NCBI RefSeq assembly: GCF_001050135.1
Contig: NZ_CP012040.1
Span: 1,488,001 to 1,552,000 of the forward strand
DNA: 64,000 nt
Direction: 5' to 3'
Source of the DNA: Cyclobacterium amurskyense
Lineage (GTDB): Bacteria; Bacteroidota; Bacteroidia; Cytophagales; Cyclobacteriaceae
Each line of letters begins with the position of its first letter. Positions within the stretch are counted from its first letter, which is position 1. A model generated the notes under the pieces. The model had not been told where the DNA came from and searched no databases. It was given only the letters and a program-made list of their open reading frames with translations. This document shows, piece after piece, positions 34,108 to 43,087 of this stretch. The position numbers and the translations under genes were made by a program.

Positions 34108-35577
34108 ATGGGAAAGAAGGCAATAATCGTAGGTTCTGGTATTGCGGGCTTGGCAGCCTCAATCCGTTTATCTCTCAAAGGATATCAGGTAAGTGTGTAT
34201 GAGGCAAATTCTTATCCGGGAGGAAAACTGTCAGAAATCAAGATTGATGGCTATCGTTTTGATGCTGGCCCCTCTTTGTTTACCCTTCCCGAACAGGTTG
34301 AAGAGTTGTTTGAGTTGGCAGGAAAAAACACAAAGGACTATTTTCAATACAAAAGACTTGCCATTAATTGCAATTATTTCTGGGAGGATGGCACAAGATT
34401 AAGCGCCCATTCTGATGTAGATAAATTTGCTGATGAGGTAAACAAACAACTTGGGGAGCCGAAAGAAAACACAAAAAAGGCGCTAAAAAAATCAGCCTAT
34501 ATTTACCAACACCTTGCTCCCCTCTTTATGCATAGATCTCTGCACAAGTGGAGCACTTGGTTCAATAAAAAGGCTTTTCGGTCCTATCTTAGAATGGGAA
34601 AACTTGGGCTATTCAGTACCATGAATCAAGCAAATTCCTTACAGTTCCATCATCCAAAACTAGTACAACTATTTAATCGATATGCCACCTACAATGGCTC
34701 AGATCCCTATCAAACACCAGCCACTTTAAACATCATTCCTCATTTGGAATTCAACAGGGGCGCTTACTTCCCGGTGAAGGGAATGCATGACATTACTTCC
34801 AGCCTGTATGGGTTGGCCAAAGAGCTTGGGGTTTCTTTTAATTTCAATCAACCGGTAGAAAAAATTCTAGTAAAGAACAATAGGGCCATTGGTATACAGA
34901 CCCCAAGCGGCGATTATTTCTCCGATTTAGTGATCAATAATATGGACATGGTAACCGCCTACAAAACCATTCTCAAAGAGGAGGTCCAACCTAAAAGATT
35001 ATTGAAACAACCAAAGTCCAGCTCAGCATTGATATTCTATTGGGGGATCAAGAAAAATTTCCCAGAGCTTGACCTTCACAATATTCTTTTTAGCAATGAT
35101 TACGAGAAGGAATTTAAGACCATTTTTGATAAAAGGGACGTGTACAAGGACCCAACTGTCTATATTAATATCACCTCTATTCATAAGGAAGACGACGCAC
35201 CAGATGGCTGCATGAATTGGTTTACTATGATAAATGTACCAAATAACCAAGGTCAGGACTGGGACAAGATAAAATCCAAAGCAAAAGAATTCATCATCAA
35301 AAAAATCAACAACACGCTAAAAACAAACATTGAACCATTAATTGAAGTTGAACACATTCTGGATCCTATAGGTATAGAAACCAAAACTTCCTCAGCGAAC
35401 GGTGCCTTGTATGGAAATAGCTCCAATAATAAATATGCTGCTTTTTTAAGACATCCGAATTACAGTTCAAAAATAAATAAATTGTTCTTTTGCGGAGGAA
35501 GCGTTCATCCTGGCGGGGGCATTCCATTGTGCTTGTTATCTGCCAAGATTATGGCCGACATGATTCCAAATGCTTAA
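34108..35577 (+). CDS. CrtI-superfamily carotenoid desaturase (CrtD-like)
   Basis: 489-aa FAD amine-oxidase-fold enzyme: dinucleotide site AIIVGSGIAGLAASIRLS (residues 5-22), acidic YEANSYPGGKLSE, substrate-side DAGPSLFTLPEQ near 51, and a C-terminal FAD motif FFCGGSVHPGGGIPLCLLSAKIMAD. The last motif is typical of the group that includes hydroxycarotenoid 3,4-desaturases (CrtD) of flexirubin-free, pigment-forming Bacteroidota. It is not next to the CrtI at the left edge but probably works in the same pathway. Exact reaction is inference. Convergent with the MltF-like gene, with a 4-base overlap. Confidence 0.85.
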   Translation: MGKKAIIVGSGIAGLAASIRLSLKGYQVSVYEANSYPGGKLSEIKIDGYRFDAGPSLFTLPEQVEELFELAGKNTKDYFQYKRLAINCNYFWEDGTRLSAHSDVDKFADEVNKQLGEPKENTKKALKKSAYIYQHLAPLFMHRSLHKWSTWFNKKAFRSYLRMGKLGLFSTMNQANSLQFHHPKLVQLFNRYATYNGSDPYQTPATLNIIPHLEFNRGAYFPVKGMHDITSSLYGLAKELGVSFNFNQPVEKILVKNNRAIGIQTPSGDYFSDLVINNMDMVTAYKTILKEEVQPKRLLKQPKSSSALIFYWGIKKNFPELDLHNILFSNDYEKEFKTIFDKRDVYKDPTVYINITSIHKEDDAPDGCMNWFTMINVPNNQGQDWDKIKSKAKEFIIKKINNTLKTNIEPLIEVEHILDPIGIETKTSSANGALYGNSSNNKYAAFLRHPNYSSKINKLFFCGGSVHPGGGIPLCLLSAKIMADMIPNA

Positions 35578-36974
35578 GAATCGACCAACACCTTATACGA
35601 TTCGTACAAACCATATACCTCACGAACGTAACGTACTGTGACATGGCCTTTGGCATAGCCACTTTTCACCCATGGGTCTCTGTAAACTTCTGGTTTTGAT
35701 TTTCTTTCCAAGTAATAGGCTACATTTTCCCATCTTTTATTGTCTTTTCCATACTTGTAGGCGAGACGCCATGCATCCTGCACATGCCCATGACCTACAT
35801 TGTAAGAAGCCAAAATAAATTTGATCCTTTCATTATTATCCGGAACCCTATCTAGCCAAAAGCCATCAAGGTATTTCAAATAATTAACTCCACCTCTCAA
35901 ACTTTCATTGGGATTATTGGGATCATTGACGCCAAATCGCTGCAAGGTCACTGGCATTAACTGAAGCAAACCTACTGCACCAGCATAGGATACTGCCGAA
36001 TGATTAAAACGACTTTCTTTATAAACTAGGGCAGCCAACAGACGCCAATCCCATCCCAACTTATCCGCACCTTCCTTGATTATATCATCGTACGCAGATA
36101 TCCTACCCCCCGACACGGAGGAAAAGGCAGAAGAGGATCGATGGTAGCTATTTTTTTTATTCAAAAAATATTTATGGTATAAAATGGATTTATACCCAGT
36201 TCTATCTATTCTCTCTATCCACTCATTAATCTTACTTTCCAGTAGGGGTGCATTTTTTCGAATAGCCCAAGAAACAGGGTTGGGCTGACTGACCATAAGA
36301 TTTACATCCAGCAAATCGTTATATGTCGCATTAACTAAAGCAATGTCATTGTCAACTACTGTGTAGTCAATTTCTTCTTGTATCACCTGATTGATAAGCT
36401 CTTCTAAACTGGTGTTTTTTTCTTCTATGGTAAGGGAAAGCGACAGGGAATCACTAAGTGACATGAGGCGTTCCTTATAAATGGTACCTTTTTTAATAAA
36501 TACCTTCTTATTTGATAGTTGAATCAAGCTATCCACATGAGTGTGGTCCTTTCGCTGAACCACTACTGTTTCCATTGTATTTACAGGAGCAGTAAAGGAA
36601 GCATATTTCTTGCGTTCCTCATTGACCTCAAAATTGATGGCTACAATATCTGCCTTCCCTTTATTTAATAAACGGAAGGCATCCTCTAAATCATGTCTTA
36701 CAATTAACCTTAGGTTTACACCCAGTTGGTTGGCAAGGTTCCTAAGCAATTCAAATTCGTAGCCCATGGTACGGCCACGGTAGATATAATAGCTGGTAGA
36801 AGAATTGTCAACAATCGCCCGAATAAATCCTCTTTTCTTTATGGCATCAAAGTCCAATTCTGCAGGATGTTCCCAATATTTTGGCACTTTCTTTTCTTTC
36901 ACCTCTGGCTTACAGGAAGCCACTAAACAGGTAAAAATGACCAAGAAAAGGTAAGAAATATTGGTTTTTGACAT
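35574..36974 (-). CDS. MltF-like membrane-bound lytic transglycosylase
   Basis: 466-aa lipoprotein (signal ending VASC, Cys21) with two domains: residues 45-265 are a periplasmic solute-binding fold (IRAIVDNSSTSYYIYRGRTMGYEFELL, typical SBP_bac_3) and residues 300-440 are an SLT lysozyme-like domain with the catalytic glutamate in LVYKESRFNHSAVSYAGAVGLLQLMP. The layout equals E. coli MltF, which cleaves peptidoglycan strands and is gated by muropeptides. It has GHVQDAWRLA and NVGHGH for the SLT core. Transcribed leftward, convergent with the desaturase. Confidence 0.92.
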   Translation of the reverse strand: MSKTNISYLFLVIFTCLVASCKPEVKEKKVPKYWEHPAELDFDAIKKRGFIRAIVDNSSTSYYIYRGRTMGYEFELLRNLANQLGVNLRLIVRHDLEDAFRLLNKGKADIVAINFEVNEERKKYASFTAPVNTMETVVVQRKDHTHVDSLIQLSNKKVFIKKGTIYKERLMSLSDSLSLSLTIEEKNTSLEELINQVIQEEIDYTVVDNDIALVNATYNDLLDVNLMVSQPNPVSWAIRKNAPLLESKINEWIERIDRTGYKSILYHKYFLNKKNSYHRSSSAFSSVSGGRISAYDDIIKEGADKLGWDWRLLAALVYKESRFNHSAVSYAGAVGLLQLMPVTLQRFGVNDPNNPNESLRGGVNYLKYLDGFWLDRVPDNNERIKFILASYNVGHGHVQDAWRLAYKYGKDNKRWENVAYYLERKSKPEVYRDPWVKSGYAKGHVTVRYVREVYGLYESYKVLVDS

Positions 36975-37094
36975 AGAGTGGGCGCTCTAATCTTGCTTTG
37001 GTGAACTCAATTATAGGCTTTTATCCTTAATATACCAAAATATGCCCCGCAAAATGTAAATGTTGAATATCCTAATTAACCTTTTATTTTGCCT

Positions 37095-38417
37095 TTACAT
37101 ATCCGTATTCGCAAAATAAATTTTACCAGAAAGGCGCATTAGTTCTATTTCATTTTCCTTAATCGTATAAAGGGATTCTATCAATCTACTCTCTGCTTGA
37201 AGCCTGCTCACCTGGGCATCTCTAAACTCAAGGTAATTGGTAATCCCTAAACGGAACCTATCCAAAGTGATGTCTGAGCTTTCTACGGCTACCTCATAAT
37301 TGATCCTTTCGATCTCTAAAAGTCTTTTGCTATTTTCGTAGGTATTATAGGTTCGCTGAAGATCGGACAACATTTGATTTTGATACTGTTCCATCAAATG
37401 CTTTTGATTATTGATCTGAATTTTGGCAGCCTGTATGCGCCGGTTAAGGGCTAGACCACTAAAAAGATTTAAACTAATGGTCGCTCCCAGGTTAATTCCT
37501 TGCTGTTGATTACTCAATAAAAAGCCCGCATCAGAATTTAAGGTATTGTCGATATAGGAACCATTCAGTGTAATTGTCGGTAAGCGCTGCGCCCTCAATT
37601 CCTTCAACTGCAGGTAGGCCACATTTTCCATTCTCTGTGTCACCAAGAAGGTTTTGTTTTCGTCGAAGGCACTTTCTTTAAGTTCTTCTAGAGAAAAAGA
37701 GTCCTTAATGGTAATCGTGTCTTTTACCACAAAATTCTTTTCGGGGGAAATGGCCAACAATTCATTTAAATTTATTCTTGAATTTTGGATGACTTGCTCT
37801 TGAGAAACCAAGGCGGTAAGATCCGCATTGTAATCTACCTGAGCTGCCAAAAAATCCCTTTTGGACGCTCTTCCAAATTCATATTGGGCTTTGGCAATTT
37901 CCAGCCTTTCGTCAGACAGTTTCAAAGTGTGCTCAAGCACTTCATACCGTTGCTGTTCAAGTACCAATCTGTAATAAGCGGTGGCTATAGCCGCTACTGT
38001 ATTTTCAATCACCACTTTGGCTTCCAACTCACTTACTTCTGCAAGTTTGCCCAAACGCTTCATCGCAACCACTGCATCGGCCCTAAACCCATAAATAGCT
38101 ACAAGGCTATAATTATTGTTTCTAGTTTGTGCGTTGGGAATGATTCTTGGGTTTTCTGGATCACTTACAAAGGCCTGTTCAGTATCTTCTTTTCTGTAGA
38201 TCCTGGTATTGTTCAAATCCAGAACCGGCATCAAGAGACTACCCGCTTGTTTTTTTTCATTTTCAGCCAATAAGATCTGGTTGCTGGCAATTTTAACGTC
38301 AAAATTGTTCTCCAAGCCAATCTCAACTGCCTTTTCAAACGTTAAAGATTCTTCCTGCTGTCCGTACATTTTGCAGGAAATCACCATCACCAAACCTAGC
38401 AATAAAAATTTCTTCAT
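37095..38417 (-). CDS. TolC-family outer-membrane efflux protein
   Basis: 440-aa outer-membrane factor with a signal peptide (LLLGLVMVISCKMYG) and two repeats of long helical pairs (SLTFEKAVEIGLENNFDVKIASNQ near the start; ANLFSG-type SLNLFSGLALNRRIQAAKIQI near 300). It is the last gene of an RND efflux operon: it starts one base after the pump gene's stop. It would form the exit duct for the tripartite pump. Confidence 0.93.
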   Translation of the reverse strand: MKKFLLLGLVMVISCKMYGQQEESLTFEKAVEIGLENNFDVKIASNQILLAENEKKQAGSLLMPVLDLNNTRIYRKEDTEQAFVSDPENPRIIPNAQTRNNNYSLVAIYGFRADAVVAMKRLGKLAEVSELEAKVVIENTVAAIATAYYRLVLEQQRYEVLEHTLKLSDERLEIAKAQYEFGRASKRDFLAAQVDYNADLTALVSQEQVIQNSRINLNELLAISPEKNFVVKDTITIKDSFSLEELKESAFDENKTFLVTQRMENVAYLQLKELRAQRLPTITLNGSYIDNTLNSDAGFLLSNQQQGINLGATISLNLFSGLALNRRIQAAKIQINNQKHLMEQYQNQMLSDLQRTYNTYENSKRLLEIERINYEVAVESSDITLDRFRLGITNYLEFRDAQVSRLQAESRLIESLYTIKENEIELMRLSGKIYFANTDM

Positions 38418-38418
38418 A

Positions 38419-41400
38419 TTAAACTCTTGCTAATCTTCCTTGTTTAGAGGTCAAATAAGTATAAATACCTGGAATAATAAATAAGGTAAGCACCGTGGCC
38501 AGTAACATACCGCCAACTACTGCCACCCCCATGGGAACTCTTCCTTCCGAACCAGCCCCTAAAGCAAGTGCTATTGGTAAGATTCCCAAAATTGTAGATA
38601 AACTGGTCATTAATATAGGCCTAAATCTAGCTGCGGCTGCTCCTTCTATGGCCTCGGCTATAGGAATCCCCTGCGCCTTGCGCTGATTGGCAAACTCCAC
38701 AATTAAAATACCATTTTTTGTAACCAGCCCTATCAACATAATAATACCAATCTGGCTAAACACATTTAGCGTAAAATCAAACAACCACAAGGAGAATAAA
38801 GCTCCGAAAATAGCCAATGGCACAGTAAACATAATCGTTAACGGATCCATAAAACTTTCAAACTGAGCAGATAACACCAGATAAATCAACACCAAGGCAA
38901 AAACAAAAGCAAAAACCAAGCTGCTAGAACTGTCCCTATACTCTTTCGAAAGCCCTGCAACATCAGTGGTATAAGTTTCATCCAAGACCTCTGCAGCTAT
39001 TCTATCCATTTCTTCCAAGCCAATCCCTACGGTTTGCCCCGGTGCCAGACCGGCCTGAACTGTTGCACTTACAAATCTATTGTAACGATAAAGCTGAGGC
39101 GGAGTACTTCTTTCATTGATACTAACCAGGTTGTCCATCTGTATCAATTGTCCATCTTCACCTCTAACGTATAACATCCTAAGGTTTATTGGTTCATTCC
39201 TATCCTCCAACTGCATCTCTCCTACTACCTGATATTGCTTGCCATTCATGATGAAATAATCAAAGCGCTGGCCTGAATAACTGAGCTGAAGGGTCCTAGC
39301 AATCTCTTGTACAGATACGCCAATATTCCTTGCCTTTTCCCTATCAATCTCAATTTCAAGCTCAGGCTTGGTAAATTTAAGATTAACATCAGGAAAGGTA
39401 AATACCGGACTCTGCCCAACCTTGTCCATAAATACAGGAATGATTTCTTTCAATTTTTCCAGAGTCTGGGCCTGGATAACGTACTGGATGGGTAATCCTG
39501 CTCTCCTATCACCAATAGATGGTTCCTGAGCACCAAATGCTCTGACAGCTGTTTTATTTTTCAGGTAAACAGATACCTCATCAAAAATCTCCTGCTGACT
39601 TCTGTTTCGTTCAGAAGCGTCATTTAATATCACCCGAACGAATCCAGAATTGGTACTTGCTGTACCAAACCCAGGTGAAGTAACAGAAATTAAACCAGCC
39701 CTTTCCTCTTCGGGAATAATGGCTGATAATTCCTCTGTCATTTCGTCAATAATTCGATCCATATAACTAAAAGTAGCTCCTTCTGGTCCAGCCATATTGA
39801 TTCTAATCTGTCCCCTATCCTCCAATGGAGCAAGTTCAGATGGGATATCGTTGAAAAGAAAGTAAGTGCCAACTCCCATAACTGCTATAAGGACAAAAGA
39901 CATCCACCTTACTTTCATAAAGGAAGTAAGCGCCTTTACGTAGACTCGGTTTAACCAAAGGAAAAATGGTTCGGTTTTATTGTACAACCAATTTTGACGC
40001 TCCCTTTTTTTCAAGAGTTTGGAGCTAAGCATAGGGGTCATCGTCAGTGCTACAAAGGAAGAAATAATCACCGCTCCTGCGACTACAACACCAAACTCTC
40101 TAAATAACCTTCCAGTGGTTCCGGTAAGAAATATTACTGGTAAAAAAACAGCGGCCAAAGCCACCGTGGTGGCTATAACTGCAAAGAAAATTTCTTCTGC
40201 CCCCTGCTCTGCTGCGGTTTCAGGGTCTTCTCCATTTTCTATTTTAGAGTAAATGTTTTCTAATACCACAATGGCATCATCCACCACTAAGCCTATGGAC
40301 AAAACTATCCCCAATAAGGTCAGCACATTGATTGAAAATCCAGCCATGTACATGATGAAAAAGACACCAATTAAGCTTATTGGAATCGTTAGTACAGGGA
40401 TAAAAGTCGTTCGCCAATCTCTTAGGAAAAGGAAAATTATAAGCACCACCAGTAAAAAAGCGACGAAAATAGTTTGTTGCACCTCACTGATTGAATTTCT
40501 TATGTACTTGGTTGTATCAAAACCTATACCGAGCTCAATATCTGCCGGAAGGTCTTTTTTGATAAATTCCAGACGACGATAAAACTCGTCCATTATCTCA
40601 ATACTATTCGATCCCGGCAGCGGAACCAAGGCAACACCGACCATCGGTACACCATCCCTTTTCAGAACGGTTCTTTCATTCAGCGGTGCCAATTCAGCTT
40701 TTCCCACATCCTGAAACCGAACCACATTGTTCGCTTCTTCTTTTATAATCAACCTATTGAATTCCTCCGGAGTACTCATCCGGCTCCTTGTCCTTACAGA
40801 CAATTCAATGGATTCCCCCTCTATTCTTCCTGTAGGAAGCTCCACATTTTCACTTTGTACTTTGTTAAGTATATCCAAGGGGGTCACTCCATAAGAGGCC
40901 ATTCTTAAAGGGTCCATCCTCAAGCGCATGGCATATTCCTTTTCACCCCAAATTCGAATTTCGCTGACACCATTTATGGTCTGCAGTCTTTCTTTGAAAA
41001 TGTTGGTAGCAATATCAGAAAGCTCCAATAAACTGCGCTGATTACTCTGAACATTTAAAAAAACGATGGGCTGAGTATCGGCATCTTGTTTGGACACTAT
41101 GGGAGGCTCCGTATCGGGAGGAAGGTTCCTTTGAGCTCTAGACACTTTGTCCCGAACATCATTGGCCGCTGCCTCCATGTCTGCTCCAATTTCAAACTCA
41201 ACAGTTATGCTACTGTTACCATCGTTACTAATAGAAGTCAATGATTTTATACCGGATATACCATTAATGGCTTCTTCCAGAGGTTCGGTGATTTGGGCCT
41301 CAATAACATCTGCATTGGCTCCAACATAGGAAGTCCTTACATTGACTACAGGAGGATCTACACTTGGAAACTCTCTAATACCAAGAAAAGAGATCCCTAT

Positions 41401-41481
41401 AATACCAAATATTAAAATAGTGAGTGACATCACTATTGACAACACTGGCCTGCGAATACTGATGGTTGATAAACTAGACAT
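38419..41481 (-). CDS. RND multidrug efflux pump, AcrB/MexB family
   Basis: 1020-aa inner-membrane proton antiporter with 12 helices and two large periplasmic loops. Landmarks: N-terminal SIRRPVLSIVMSLTILIFG, GIREFPSVDPPVV, the helix 4 DDAIVVLENIYSKIE pair of proton-relay aspartates near residues 404-405, and C-terminal KNGILIVEFANQRKAQG. Length and motif order fit hydrophobe/drug-type HAE-1 pumps. It is between the adaptor and TolC genes (9 and 1 base spacings). Drug specificity cannot be read. Confidence 0.96.
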   Translation of the reverse strand: MSSLSTISIRRPVLSIVMSLTILIFGIIGISFLGIREFPSVDPPVVNVRTSYVGANADVIEAQITEPLEEAINGISGIKSLTSISNDGNSSITVEFEIGADMEAAANDVRDKVSRAQRNLPPDTEPPIVSKQDADTQPIVFLNVQSNQRSLLELSDIATNIFKERLQTINGVSEIRIWGEKEYAMRLRMDPLRMASYGVTPLDILNKVQSENVELPTGRIEGESIELSVRTRSRMSTPEEFNRLIIKEEANNVVRFQDVGKAELAPLNERTVLKRDGVPMVGVALVPLPGSNSIEIMDEFYRRLEFIKKDLPADIELGIGFDTTKYIRNSISEVQQTIFVAFLLVVLIIFLFLRDWRTTFIPVLTIPISLIGVFFIMYMAGFSINVLTLLGIVLSIGLVVDDAIVVLENIYSKIENGEDPETAAEQGAEEIFFAVIATTVALAAVFLPVIFLTGTTGRLFREFGVVVAGAVIISSFVALTMTPMLSSKLLKKRERQNWLYNKTEPFFLWLNRVYVKALTSFMKVRWMSFVLIAVMGVGTYFLFNDIPSELAPLEDRGQIRINMAGPEGATFSYMDRIIDEMTEELSAIIPEEERAGLISVTSPGFGTASTNSGFVRVILNDASERNRSQQEIFDEVSVYLKNKTAVRAFGAQEPSIGDRRAGLPIQYVIQAQTLEKLKEIIPVFMDKVGQSPVFTFPDVNLKFTKPELEIEIDREKARNIGVSVQEIARTLQLSYSGQRFDYFIMNGKQYQVVGEMQLEDRNEPINLRMLYVRGEDGQLIQMDNLVSINERSTPPQLYRYNRFVSATVQAGLAPGQTVGIGLEEMDRIAAEVLDETYTTDVAGLSKEYRDSSSSLVFAFVFALVLIYLVLSAQFESFMDPLTIMFTVPLAIFGALFSLWLFDFTLNVFSQIGIIMLIGLVTKNGILIVEFANQRKAQGIPIAEAIEGAAAARFRPILMTSLSTILGILPIALALGAGSEGRVPMGVAVVGGMLLATVLTLFIIPGIYTYLTSKQGRLARV

Positions 41482-41490
41482 ATTGTGCTA

Positions 41491-42567
41491 TCAGTTCGTT
41501 AAATTAACATCCACGGACATTCCATCCCTTGCTTGTAATACTCCTGTGGTCAATACCAGCTCTCCTGGCTTCACCCCTTCTACCAGCTGAACCCTAGTGT
41601 CCGTTCTCTGCCCGATCACCACTTTTCTTGATTCAACAACCCCATTCCTGCTAATAAACACCTTGTACCCTTCTAATTCAGGAATAACAGATTCGGAAGG
41701 GACCAAAATGGCATCAGATACTTCATCTAAAACCAGGCGTACTCTGACAAACATCCCTGGGAGAAATTTTTTCTGTTTATTCGCACTTTTCGCCCTTATC
41801 TTAAGGGTACGTGTTGCCGCATCAATATTGGGTTCGATGGCATACACTTTCCCCTCTGCCTCATCATTGTTCACATTGGAACGGAAATAAATAACCGACC
41901 CTAATTTTATCTCATCTGAATATCGCTCAGGAATTGAAAATTCAATCTTTATAGGATCCACATTCACAATGGTAGCTATCAGGTCTGAAGTACCTATCAC
42001 ACTTCCTTCCGAGATTTGCCTGAAGCCTAACTCACCATCAAAAGGTGCTTTTATGACCGTTTTATTTAATTGCGCTTCTATCAAGCGCAAGTCTGCTAAG
42101 TTCGTATTGTATTGGTTGAGTACGATATCATACTCTTCCTGACTGATGGCTTCTTTTGTAAGTAATTGCTTTTGCCTACTCTCCTGACTTTCATAAAGTT
42201 TTTTGGTATATTCAAGTCGATCGTATTGAGCTTTTAACTCATCATCATTTAAATACAAGAGAGGCGTTCCTTTTCTTACAAATTGACCTTCCTGAAATGT
42301 GATTTTTTCCACCAGGCCTGCCACCTCTGGCCGAAGGTTTACAATTTCATTCGGGATTAATGTTCCTGTAATATTTAAACTGGTTTCGAGGTTCTCTTCC
42401 TTCAACTCTATAACTTCCACAGGAAGATTAGATTTAGCACTTTGTGCCGTACTTTCCGCTTGGGTGGAATCACTATTAGTAAAAAGACTCATTCTTGGAT
42501 AAAAAAATATAAATCCAATTACCAATAGGATAATACCTATCAAAATGATTTTAGTTTGGTTTTTCAT
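41491..42567 (-). CDS. RND efflux periplasmic adaptor (membrane fusion protein)
   Basis: 358-aa adaptor with a single N-terminal helix (IILIGIILLVIGFIFFYP), lipoyl/barrel-sandwich halves (GLVEKITFQEGQFVRKGTPLLYL and KAPFDGELGFRQISEGSVIG), an alpha hairpin between them and a beta-barrel with FSIPERYSDEIKLG. It opens the operon adaptor-pump-TolC. No TetR or other dedicated regulator is adjacent. Confidence 0.95.
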   Translation of the reverse strand: MKNQTKIILIGIILLVIGFIFFYPRMSLFTNSDSTQAESTAQSAKSNLPVEVIELKEENLETSLNITGTLIPNEIVNLRPEVAGLVEKITFQEGQFVRKGTPLLYLNDDELKAQYDRLEYTKKLYESQESRQKQLLTKEAISQEEYDIVLNQYNTNLADLRLIEAQLNKTVIKAPFDGELGFRQISEGSVIGTSDLIATIVNVDPIKIEFSIPERYSDEIKLGSVIYFRSNVNNDEAEGKVYAIEPNIDAATRTLKIRAKSANKQKKFLPGMFVRVRLVLDEVSDAILVPSESVIPELEGYKVFISRNGVVESRKVVIGQRTDTRVQLVEGVKPGELVLTTGVLQARDGMSVDVNLTN

Positions 42568-43036
42568 TCTGGAAACTAAAGTATTGTTTTACCTACAAAT
42601 ATGCTATAAAATGTAAATTCAATTGGTTGGCAGACTGAATAAGCTGGTAGTCAATATCATTCAGTAAACTATTAGAAATAACAACCGCAAAAGCTCTTAT
42701 TTAATGCAAACCTCAACATTCATAAAGTTAAAGTAATCTAAATTAAAATCTTAAAGAAACAATAAAATTTAAGAGGTAAAACTAAGCTATTAATGGCAAA
42801 GAATCGAACGACATTTAAGTACTTCGAGGAAAATAACCTGAAATAAATTACAGATTGTCTTTATTCTACCGCTATCAAGCTAGAGTAAGCTCTTTTATTG
42901 TTTTTCTCAATTTTATCTTTGATTAAACCTTAGCTCAACCAGGTTTTCTTTAGACGCTATAGCCCGATTGATTGGGGAAACATCATTTTATCACATCTTA
43001 ATTAGCACTAAAAAAATTATTTTGAAGCATAAAAAA
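42568..43036. other. AT-rich intergenic stretch upstream of the efflux operon
   Basis: No gene, repeat or RNA is recognised. It separates the efflux operon promoter from the TonB receptor terminator. Confidence 0.5.
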
Positions 43037-43060
43037 AAGGCCACCCAAATAGGTGGCCTT
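43037..43060 (-). terminator. Terminator of the TonB-dependent receptor gene
   Basis: AAGGCCACC / GGTGGCCTT perfect 9-bp stem; read leftward it is followed by a run of eight T residues. About 27 bases past the receptor stop. Confidence 0.9.
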
Positions 43061-43087
43061 CTTATTAATTGATTCTTTATAAATGGC

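Noticed and set aside
37785..38273. A 162-codon plus-strand frame opposite the TolC-family gene
   Set aside because: Fully antisense to a clear efflux gene with no recognisable motif.
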